In this document: one piece after another, positions 14,451 through 21,690 of the stretch
How positions within the stretch are numbered: position 1 is the first letter of the stretch
How the letters are laid out: each line of letters opens with the position of its first letter
Source of the DNA: JAKJGV01 sp964617565
GTDB lineage: Bacteria; Verrucomicrobiota; Kiritimatiellia; CAIQIC01; JAGNIJ01
Assembly: GCA_964617565.1 (NCBI GenBank)
Contig: CAZTYH010000042.1
Location: 1 to 27,226 of the forward strand
Length of the DNA: 27,226 nt
Direction: 5' to 3'
Translations under genes and position numbers: made by a program
The notes under the pieces: generated by a model
Database searches by the model: none
The model's input: the letters and a program-made list of their open reading frames with translations, nothing else
Told to the model about the DNA's origin: nothing

Positions 14451-15900
14451 ATATCCTCCTTGCGGCTTTCCACCAGGTAGGGCGCGCATCTTGCCTGCAT
14501 TTTTCCCGGAACCACCGCGCGCATTTCAACAAACCCGTCATCTCCATAGTGTTCTTTGTGTATCTTCCCGGAACNNNNNNNNNNNNNNNNNNNNNNNNNN
14601 NNNNNNNNNNNNNNNNNNNNNNNNNNNNNNNNNNNNNNNNNNNNNNNNNNNNNNNNNNNNNNNNNNNNNNNNNNCGCATTTCAACAAACCCGTCATCTCC
14701 ATAGTGTTCTTTGTGTATCTTCCCGGAACTCCGGATCAACGCCAGCAGGCGAGCCTCTGCGAGCGGAATGCGCAAGGTCATCTCCACGTTCCGGCTTCGC
14801 AGGAAATCAGCCAGTTCCTCGCGCAGAAGGTTCAGGCCCTCCCCCGTCAGGGCGGAGATGCGCACGGTCTTCCCGAGCCTGCTCTCAAGCGGAACTCCAT
14901 GGAGCGCTGATTCAGGCCGATCCATTTTGTTCAGCACGTGCAGGACGGGCTTGTCAGCCGCACCGATTTCACGCAGGACGGCCTTTACTCCCTCGATCTG
15001 TTCCATAACCATCTGATGCGGCGTATCCACGACATGCAACAGCAGGTCGGCCTGCACGACCTCCTCGAGGGTGGCCTTGAACGATTCGACAAGGTGATGC
15101 GGCAGCTTACGGATGAAACCGACTGTATCCGTCATGAGCGCGGGCTGGTTGTTGGGCAGCTTGATCTGCCGGGTCGTGGGATCCAGCGTGGCGAAAAGCT
15201 TGTCGTCCACCTCCACCTCAGAGCCAGTGAGGGCGTTCAACAGGGTGGACTTGCCCGCATTCGTATATCCCACCAGCGTGATCAGTGCCCATCCGTGGCG
15301 CCGACGCCCGCGCCGTTGTTCGGTTCGATGCTGGATGACGTGTTTCAGCGCCTCGCGGATGCGATGCATCCGGTCCTGGATGCGGCGGCGGTCCAGTTCC
15401 AACTGCTTCTCGCCCGGACCGCGCAGGCCGATACCGCCCTGTTGTCGCTCAAGGTGCGTCCACATTCTGCGCAACCGCGGCAGCAGGTAATGAAGCTGGG
15501 CAAGTTCGATCTGGAGGCGACCTTCCTTCGTGCGCGCATGTTGGGCGAAGATGTCGAGAATGAGTTGTGTGCGATCAATGACCTTCGCGCTGAGCATCGT
15601 GCTCAAATTACGGCCTTGCGCGGGAGACAACTCATCGTCAAAGACCACCGTGCTGATATCATCTTCTTCCACGCGGCGAGCCAGTTCTTCCGCTTTGCCT
15701 TTGCCGATGAAGGTACCGGGATTCAGGGATGCCTGCTTGCAGATGACGCGGTCTGCCACATCCGCGCCGGCCGTCTCCGAAAGCAGCGCGAGTTCGTCGA
15801 GCGAATCGTGGACAAGCCATTCCTGTTGCCGGCGAAGCTGCACGCCTACCAGCAGCACCCGTTCCTTATCCGGATCAGAAGTTAACAAGAGTTCGCCCAT
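14447..15900 (-). CDS. hflX: GTPase HflX (interrupted by a false assembly gap)
   Basis: Ribosome-associated GTPase thought to split or rescue ribosomes under stress. The protein has the HflX N-terminal domain (about residues 1-195, with the RTKEGRLQIELAQL helix and the glycine-rich GGIGLRGPGEKQLE segment) and the G domain: GYTNAGKST (211-219), DPTTR, DTVG (258-261), NKMD (324-327). The given span contains 100 N plus one duplicated 55-bp copy; read literally the frame breaks, but removing 155 bp gives 433 codons ending in a TGA at 14447-14449 (C-terminus VESRKEDM). The start at 15900 overlaps the miaA end by 26 bp and has GGAAG just upstream. Confidence 0.93.
14520..14729. other. Scaffold gap (100 N, 14575-14674) flanked by a 55-bp identical overlap
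   Basis: The 55 bp at 14520-14574 and 14675-14729 are identical and abut the N run. Merging them removes 155 bp and restores the hflX reading frame through to a stop that overlaps the radC start codon. The same 55-bp length occurs at the gap at 12586-12685. Confidence 0.92.
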
Positions 15901-16867
15901 ATTGCTTCCAACATGCCGCAACTTTCGCAGCAATAGATTCAGTTGAATCACCTGCTCCCACATCAATCCACTTAACGTTTGCCTGACCACGGAACCACGT
16001 CATTTGGCGCTTGGCCAGACGGCGCGTTCGACGAATCGTCATTTCCATTGCTTCCGAACGGGTTTTCTTCCCATTCAGCAGATCGAATGCTTCCGCGTAC
16101 CCGATCGCATGACGGGCCGTTTCGGACAATGGCCGCTCGCCTTTTCGCAAGGACTCCGCCTCTTCCAAAAGTCCCTCCTCGTACATCGTCTGCACCCTGT
16201 CCCGGATTCGCTGAAGCAGAGTTTCCGGTTCAACAGCAAGGCCGACGAACGGAACAACAGGTTTTGCCGACCATTTCCGATTCAACGGCTGGCCCTTCCA
16301 GGCCAGCTCTAATGCGCGGATCAAACGCCGCGGATTATCGGGATCTTTCAACGCGGCCAAACGATCCGGAGCAGCCGCCTTCAAAGCCTGCTGCAGTCCT
16401 GAAACCCCATCGTTCTCAAGGATGCTTTCCGCTCGCGACCGGCTGTCCGGGTCCGCGGCGCCGGTTTCATCCAAGCCTTCCGTGAGGCACTTGATATACA
16501 GGCCCGTTCCGCCCGTCACAAACACGTTGCTGCCGCATCGGCCGGCGGTCTCGAACGCTTCCGCAGCATGTTCGAGATAAGCTCCTACACTGAAGCTGTC
16601 ACCCGGCGCCACGAGATCGAGACCGAAATACGAAATCTCCGCGCGCTCCTTTTCTGTCGGCTTGGCGGTGCCGATATCCATTCCTTTATAAACCAGCATG
16701 GAGTCGGCCGAAAGAATAACCGCGCCTTGCTGCATCGCAAGAAAATGGGAAACCGCGGTCTTGCCGGAAGCGGTTGGACCGACCAGGAAATATGCGCCTC
16801 TTTCCTTTCTCTCGGGAAACGCATGCCTGTCCGCGTCAACCATCGGAATGATCTCTCGCAGGTTCAT
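15875..16867 (-). CDS. miaA: tRNA dimethylallyltransferase
   Basis: Adds a dimethylallyl group to N6 of A37 in tRNAs that read codons beginning with U. The 330 residues include the P-loop GPTASGKT (30-37), DSMLVYKGMDIGTAKP (catalytic Asp of the DSxxxY motif), FVTGGTGLYIKCLTEGL, the NPRRLIRALE segment and the C-terminal RRTRRLAKRQMTWFR. The ATG at 16867 has AGGA nearby but overlaps lspA by 32 bp; a second ATG at 16843 is a possible start. The hflX start lies inside its 3' end, the common miaA-hflX neighbourhood (hfq is not seen). Confidence 0.95.
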   Translation of the reverse strand: MNLREIIPMVDADRHAFPERKERGAYFLVGPTASGKTAVSHFLAMQQGAVILSADSMLVYKGMDIGTAKPTEKERAEISYFGLDLVAPGDSFSVGAYLEHAAEAFETAGRCGSNVFVTGGTGLYIKCLTEGLDETGAADPDSRSRAESILENDGVSGLQQALKAAAPDRLAALKDPDNPRRLIRALELAWKGQPLNRKWSAKPVVPFVGLAVEPETLLQRIRDRVQTMYEEGLLEEAESLRKGERPLSETARHAIGYAEAFDLLNGKKTRSEAMEMTIRRTRRLAKRQMTWFRGQANVKWIDVGAGDSTESIAAKVAACWKQYGRTLVNF

Positions 16868-17342
16868 TCCTGCTCTCTTCTCCCGCGTTCAAGGGATGGC
16901 TGCTTGCCCACAACGCGGAAAGAATGTAGATGCCTACGCCGATACAGATGGCCGCGTCGGCAATGTTGAACGCGGGCCAGTGATATCCGCCCACATGGAA
17001 GTCGAGGAAATCCACCACGTACCCGAACCGCATACGATCCATGAGGTTTCCCACGATACCGCCGATCATCAGGCCCAGCGCGACGCGATGATCCCATGTG
17101 TCGCTCAGAAAGGAACGCCGGAAAACGAGCATCACGACCAGCATGACAATGGAAAGAATCGTCAGGGCCGTATTTTGTCCGCCCAGCATGCCCCACGCCG
17201 CGCCGGTGTTCCTGACATAGGTGAAATCGAAGAAGCCCGGGATGACCGGCCGTGACTCGCCAAGAGCAAAACCCAGGTGAACGAGATGCTTGGTGAGCTG
17301 GTCGAAGAACGCGATCGCGATTCCAAGAATTAGGACGAGCAT
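16836..17342 (-). CDS. lspA: Lipoprotein signal peptidase (SPase II)
   Basis: Integral membrane aspartyl protease that removes signal peptides from diacylglyceryl prolipoproteins. The 168 residues contain four hydrophobic segments (about 2-22, 55-75, 86-103, 127-147). The motifs DQLTKH, RNTGAAWGM, GNLMDR (Asp102) and FNIAD (Asp129) are present, giving the two catalytic aspartates. AGGAG lies about 9 nt before the ATG at 17342. It starts 12 bp after the dksA-like stop. Confidence 0.95.
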   Translation of the reverse strand: MLVLILGIAIAFFDQLTKHLVHLGFALGESRPVIPGFFDFTYVRNTGAAWGMLGGQNTALTILSIVMLVVMLVFRRSFLSDTWDHRVALGLMIGGIVGNLMDRMRFGYVVDFLDFHVGGYHWPAFNIADAAICIGVGIYILSALWASSHPLNAGEESRNEPARDHSDG

Positions 17343-17354
17343 CGTCCTGCGCTC

Positions 17355-17990
17355 CTATTCCGCGGAGGAGCTCTGGGAAATGGTCGGGCCAAACGGCCGG
17401 TAGCGCGACTTGCCCTTCTCCGCCGCTGATTTGCACTTGATGCACATCTTGGCAAACGGCAGCGCCTTCAGGCGCGCCCTTTCGATTGCGCAATCGCACA
17501 CTTCGCAACGCCCGTAGGTTTTCAATTCGATGCGGTTGATCGCCTCATCAATCTCATACAGCACATCCTGCTCGCTGCTAACGAGGTTCAAGGCAAACTC
17601 GCGATCGAAATTGTCGGTTCCCTGGTCTGCCATATGGAAGCTGTAACTGGACAGATCTCCGGAAGATTCCCGTTGCGACCGGTTCAGATTGTCTCCTGCA
17701 AGAAACGCGATTTCATCTACGACGCGGTCGCGCACTTTCTGAAGCAAATCTTTGTATTCGGAAAACTGCTTGGCATTGAAAACAGGCTTCAACGCTTTCG
17801 CCGGCGCTTCAACCACGGGGCGAGCTGCCGCCTTGCTCTTCGCAAGCTTCTTTGGAAGCGCCTTACCCTTGGCTGCCATGGCAGCAGGTTTCCTGGCGAC
17901 AGGCGCTTTTGCTCTTTTCACTGACGGCTTGGCCGTACGCGCCTTGGCCACAGGTTTCTTCTTCCGGGACGACTTGGTTTTGCTAGCCAT
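17355..17990 (-). CDS. TraR/DksA-type zinc-finger protein with histone-H1-like N-terminal tail
   Basis: A 211-residue protein in two parts. Residues 1-68 are a low-complexity Lys/Ala/Pro tail resembling histone H1 or AlgP repeats. Residues 70-200 form a DksA/TraR-like unit: a helical hairpin followed by a C4 zinc finger with Cys162, Cys165, Cys183 and Cys186 and the CEVCDCAIERARLKALPFA block typical of the family. The family binds the RNA polymerase secondary channel and modulates initiation; the coiled-coil tip lacks the DxxDxA of E. coli DksA in obvious form, so activity like DksA is uncertain. AAGGTGAG precedes the ATG at 17990. The tail may bind nucleic acid (inference). Confidence 0.86.
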   Translation of the reverse strand: MASKTKSSRKKKPVAKARTAKPSVKRAKAPVARKPAAMAAKGKALPKKLAKSKAAARPVVEAPAKALKPVFNAKQFSEYKDLLQKVRDRVVDEIAFLAGDNLNRSQRESSGDLSSYSFHMADQGTDNFDREFALNLVSSEQDVLYEIDEAINRIELKTYGRCEVCDCAIERARLKALPFAKMCIKCKSAAEKGKSRYRPFGPTISQSSSAE

Positions 17991-18029
17991 TACTCACCTT
18001 AAAAAAACGCCGTTTTTCCGACTATTTCC

Positions 18030-18047
18030 GGGGTTCCCGGGAACCCC
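18030..18047 (-). other. Perfect 18-bp palindrome in the ileS-dksA intergenic leader
   Basis: GGGGTTCCCGGGAACCCC is a complete inverted repeat 28 bp after the ileS stop and 40 bp before the dksA-like start. It could be a protein-binding site or an RNA hairpin. It is not followed by a U-tract, so it is not a standard intrinsic terminator. Confidence 0.5.
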
Positions 18048-18070
18048 CCTACCCCAAAAAGAGGCGCTTA

Positions 18071-18097
18071 ACTATCACACAGACTCCGGCTTGTCAA
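18071..18097 (-). promoter_or_regulatory. Candidate promoter for the dksA-like gene inside the ileS 3' end
   Basis: On the minus strand a perfect TTGACA (18097-18092) is followed after 15 bp by GATAGT (18076-18071), four of six matches to the -10 box. The short spacer makes it doubtful. If used, it would give a leader of about 75 nt containing the palindrome. Confidence 0.35.
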
Positions 18098-21000
18098 CAC
18101 CCTCTCGGTCACTTTTCTCCAAGGCCTCCATTATGATCCAGCAGGAATGACCATTTAGATCTACCTCCTGAAGCGAATCCGGCCTTGTTTCGGCGATGGA
18201 ACACTGTATGCAGAGTGTCTCATCCTGTATATAGGTGCTGTATTCTTCCACCGCCTCGCGAATTTCCTCATCTCCGCCCACGGTGAGACGAATCCGTTGC
18301 GTGACGTCCAGATCGGCACTCTTTCGCATGGATTGAACCCTGTTAACGAACTCGCGCGCCAGTCCTTCGCGCAGCAGTTCCTGGCTCAGATCCACCTCCA
18401 ACGCAACGACGAGATTACCTTCGGAAGATACAACAAGCCCCTCTTTGGGTGTGCGCTCAATGACGACATCTGCCGGTTCAAGCTCGGTCCGTTGTCCATC
18501 AATCTCCAAAACCACCGGCTGACCGTTCAGCAACGCCTCGAGCGTCGCGGTATCCAGCTTCTGAACGGCGGCCGCCGCCTTCTTGACTCCCGCGCCAAGC
18601 CGGGGTCCCAGCTTGGCGAAGTTTGCTTTTGCGTTGAATGAAGCAAGATTGCTTTCGTCGGCGCTGAACCAGATATGCTTTACGTTCAGCTCTTCCATGA
18701 TGACGCTGGTGAGCGCTTCAATCCGCGCCAGACGCGCGCGGTCGCGGCAAACAATATGCATGCCTTGAAGCGGCTGCCGTACTTTCAGGTTTCGATCGGC
18801 GCGAAGCTGTCGGCCCATGCCCACCGCGGCCATCACATCTTCCATCTGTTCTTCAAGCTCGTGATCGCGCGCCCGGCCATCGCTGACCGGGAAATCGCAG
18901 AGATGCACGGACTCCGGCATATCCACCGTTCGCAGGTTCCGGTAAATCGCCTCGCTGATGAACGGGACGAACGGCGCCGCGATCCTGCAGAGACGCAGCA
19001 GCACTTCATACAACGTGGCATAGGCCTGCGCTTTATCGGCATCGTCGGAACTCTTCCAGAAACGGCGGCGGCTCCGGCGGATATACCAGTTCGTCAGGTC
19101 CTCGATAAATCGAACGAAAGGACGCACCGCCTGCTGCAGCTCATAACCATCCATCGCCTTCACCACGTCCTGCGTCAATCGCTCCAGCGAGCTGAGAATC
19201 CATCGGTCAAGCAGGTTCTCGTTTTTTCCATACTCAGGTTTCCGGTTTCGGGCTTCAGGTTTCCAGTCGTCCACCCGCGCATACGTCACGAAGAAACTGT
19301 ACGCATTCCACCATGGAATCAGGAGATGACGCAGCGCATGTTTAACGCCTTCTTCCGAAAAGCAAAGGTTCTCGGCGCGCACCACCGGAGAATGGATCAT
19401 GTACAAACGCAAGGCATCAGCGCCATATTCGTTCAGCATGTAAACGGGGTCCGGATAATTCTTCAGGCGCTTGCTCATTTTACGGCCGTCCTCCGCGAGG
19501 ACGAGTCCGTTTACGATCACGTTTTTGAACGCCGGCTTTTCAAAAAGAGCCGTGGAAAGAACCATCAGCGTATAGAACCAGCCACGTGTCTGATCGAGCC
19601 CTTCGGCGATAAAGTCCGCCGGAAAGTGCGCTTCAAAGTGCGTCTTGTTCTCAAATGGATAATGCGACTGCGCATACGGCATGGATCCGCTTTCGAACCA
19701 GCAGTCCAGCACCTCCGGGATGCGACGAAGCGGATCCCCGCCCTTACGGCTCGGGATTTCAACGGCATCCACATAATGCTTGTGCAGATCCTCCACCCTG
19801 CGGCCGGACAAGGTCTCGAGTTCCGCCGCAGATCCCACGCAGATCATTTCGCCCTGCTTGTTTCTCCAGACCGGAAGTGGAGCGCCCCAATAGCGGTTTC
19901 GCGAAATGGCCCAGTCGCGCGCACCCTCGAGCCACTTGCCGAATCGGCCGTCACGAAGATGCTCCGGCACCCACGATGTTTTCGCGTTCGATGCGAGGAT
20001 TCGATCGCGGATCTGCTCCACGCGGACGAACCACGTTGAGATCGCGCGGTAGATCAGAGGGGCATCGCATCGCCAGCAGTGGGGATAGGAGTGCTGGATC
20101 GTCCCTCGATGAACCAGCTTCCCCTCCGCCTTGAGCCGCTTCATGATATCGCCGTCCGCCTCCTTCACTTCGCGGCCCGCGTAATCCGAAACGATTTCCG
20201 TAAAGCGACCCTCCTCGTCCACGGGACAGACAACCGGCAATTCCTCTGCCTGGCCGAGCCGGTAATCGTCTTCACCGAACCCGGGCGCGATGTGTACCAC
20301 GCCGGTACCGTCCTCGGTGGATACAAAGTCGGCCGCGCATACCCTGAAAGCCCCCTCGTTGCGCAGCGATTGAAAGTAAGGGAACAAGGGATCGTATTCC
20401 ACCCCGACAAGTTGTGAACCATCCAGTTCTTCAAGAACTTCGAACTCGCCTTCTTTATGGTAATAAACATGAAGACGGTCCTTGGCGAGAATGTAGGTGT
20501 CCTTGCCGTCGCGCACCTTGACGTAGCGAAGGGTCGGTCCGACCGCGAGCGCAAGGTTCGACGGCAATGTCCACGGCGTGGTCGTCCATGCCAGCATGTA
20601 GGTATCGGCCTGACCGGTTAAGGCAAAGCGGACGGTGATGGCCGGGTCCTGAACGTCCACGTAGCCCTGATTGGTCTCAAAGTTGGACAACGGCGTGGAG
20701 CAACGCGGACAGTACGGCAGAATCTTGCTCCCTTCGTAGATCAGGCCTTTTTCCCAGAGCGACTTGAACACCCACCAGATGGACTCCATGTACGGCAAAT
20801 CCATCGTCTTGTAGTCGTTGTCGAAATCCACCCAGCGGCCCATGCGATTGACGATCTCGCGCCACTCGCGCGTGTAACGGAGGACGATTCCGCGGCATTT
20901 TTCATTAAAGACATCCACCCCCATCTTTTCGATGTCTCGCTTGCCGCTGATCTTCAATTCCTGTTCCATCTCGTATTCGACCGGGAGGCCGTGGCAATCC

Positions 21001-21254
21001 CATCCGAAACGCCGGTCCACGTAATGGCCGCGCATCGTCTGGTAACGCGGAACGATATCCTTGATCGTGCCGGCAAGGAGATGGCCGTAATGAGGCAACC
21101 CCGTTGCAAACGGGGGGCCATCATAAAAAACGAACTCCGGCGAGTTGCGGCGTATTTCGAGGCTCTTCTTGAACGTGTCGTGATCTTTCCAGAATCGCAA
21201 CACTTCCTCTTCAAGCTTGGGAAAACTTACCTTATTGGAAACGGCATCAAACAT
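18075..21254 (-). CDS. ileS: Isoleucyl-tRNA synthetase, eukaryote-like type 2
   Basis: Class I synthetase that charges tRNA-Ile and edits valine. The 1059 residues and sequence style (GLPHYGH at 52-58, GWDCHGLPVE at 84-93, KMSKR at 592-596, CWRCDAPLIYRAISTWFV) are those of the IleRS2 group shared with eukaryotes and some bacteria, not the E. coli type 1 enzyme of about 940 residues. The editing domain CP1 lies about 190-400, the anticodon-binding domain about 650-800, and a long C-terminal extension follows. The start at 21254 has AAGGTGG 4 nt upstream; the longer frame to 21401 has no support. Type 2 enzymes are known to be poorly inhibited by mupirocin. First gene of the run to lpxA. Confidence 0.95.
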   Translation of the reverse strand: MFDAVSNKVSFPKLEEEVLRFWKDHDTFKKSLEIRRNSPEFVFYDGPPFATGLPHYGHLLAGTIKDIVPRYQTMRGHYVDRRFGWDCHGLPVEYEMEQELKISGKRDIEKMGVDVFNEKCRGIVLRYTREWREIVNRMGRWVDFDNDYKTMDLPYMESIWWVFKSLWEKGLIYEGSKILPYCPRCSTPLSNFETNQGYVDVQDPAITVRFALTGQADTYMLAWTTTPWTLPSNLALAVGPTLRYVKVRDGKDTYILAKDRLHVYYHKEGEFEVLEELDGSQLVGVEYDPLFPYFQSLRNEGAFRVCAADFVSTEDGTGVVHIAPGFGEDDYRLGQAEELPVVCPVDEEGRFTEIVSDYAGREVKEADGDIMKRLKAEGKLVHRGTIQHSYPHCWRCDAPLIYRAISTWFVRVEQIRDRILASNAKTSWVPEHLRDGRFGKWLEGARDWAISRNRYWGAPLPVWRNKQGEMICVGSAAELETLSGRRVEDLHKHYVDAVEIPSRKGGDPLRRIPEVLDCWFESGSMPYAQSHYPFENKTHFEAHFPADFIAEGLDQTRGWFYTLMVLSTALFEKPAFKNVIVNGLVLAEDGRKMSKRLKNYPDPVYMLNEYGADALRLYMIHSPVVRAENLCFSEEGVKHALRHLLIPWWNAYSFFVTYARVDDWKPEARNRKPEYGKNENLLDRWILSSLERLTQDVVKAMDGYELQQAVRPFVRFIEDLTNWYIRRSRRRFWKSSDDADKAQAYATLYEVLLRLCRIAAPFVPFISEAIYRNLRTVDMPESVHLCDFPVSDGRARDHELEEQMEDVMAAVGMGRQLRADRNLKVRQPLQGMHIVCRDRARLARIEALTSVIMEELNVKHIWFSADESNLASFNAKANFAKLGPRLGAGVKKAAAAVQKLDTATLEALLNGQPVVLEIDGQRTELEPADVVIERTPKEGLVVSSEGNLVVALEVDLSQELLREGLAREFVNRVQSMRKSADLDVTQRIRLTVGGDEEIREAVEEYSTYIQDETLCIQCSIAETRPDSLQEVDLNGHSCWIIMEALEKSDREGVDKPESV

Positions 21255-21278
21255 GGTCCACCTTGCTGAAAGGCGTAT

Positions 21279-21308
21279 ACCATATTCCCTTCGGTAATGG
21301 GAAATCAA
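21279..21308 (-). promoter_or_regulatory. Candidate ileS promoter with an inverted repeat in its spacer
   Basis: On the minus strand TTGATT (21308-21303), an 18-bp spacer and TATGGT (21284-21279) lie about 25 bp before the ileS ATG, each with four of six matches. The spacer region contains TTCCC-N9-GGGAA, an inverted repeat in a classic operator position. No T-box leader is seen. Confidence 0.4.
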
Positions 21309-21385
21309 GCATGGCGCGTTGAAACCCACGGAAAGAAATGCCCCCGCGAGCTCTAAATCAATACCGGGAACCGACAACCGTCGTC

Positions 21386-21555
21386 TTACTTCCTCTTCCA
21401 CGCAGCGTCCATCAGCTCCTGATTGCCTGGCGCCGGTGCGGTTCCGGAAATCGCCAGCGAAAACAGGAAAAGAATGACACTACCGAATTGCAAGAGGACA
21501 TGCCGCCAAAAGCGAAACAAGAAAGTGGGACGTTCTCCGTTTTTTGAATAGACAT
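21386..21555 (-). CDS. Possible small membrane/exported protein with a frame problem
   Basis: An ATG at 21555 preceded by GAGGAG opens MSIQK..., then a run of six A (21540-21545) separates it from the -1 frame, which reads NGERPTFLFRFWRHVLLQF and continues through a hydrophobic SVILFLFSLAISG segment, APAPGNQELMDAAWKRK and a TAA at 21386. The -1 frame looks like a coherent single-pass or exported small protein of about 56 residues. Without the shift, that frame has only a TTG start at 21520 (44 residues). Explanations are a homopolymer error, programmed -1 frameshifting on the A run, a TTG start, or no gene at all. It lies upstream of ileS on the same strand. The rest of 21255-21690 shows only the promoter candidate. 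Confidence 0.35.
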
Positions 21556-21690
21556 CTCCTCCTCAGAAAGATAAACACAGCGCAATCGTTGGTCTCGTGA
21601 ACCACACCTGCAAGAGCTTGTTCGGGGGAAGTGAGCAGTCTTGCGTGGGAACGTGCCCAGCGATAAAGGGGGCAATGAAGAGGTGTAATC

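Noticed and set aside
14353..14574. Continuation of the hflX frame past the N run into radC
   Set aside because: It arises only because 155 bp of gap plus duplicate is not a multiple of three; the peptide is the wrong frame of real hflX and radC.
14938..15885. 315-codon open frame on the + strand
   Set aside because: It is antisense to hflX with no family features.
18675..20039. 454-codon open frame on the + strand
   Set aside because: It is antisense to ileS; its length follows from the codon bias of the real gene.
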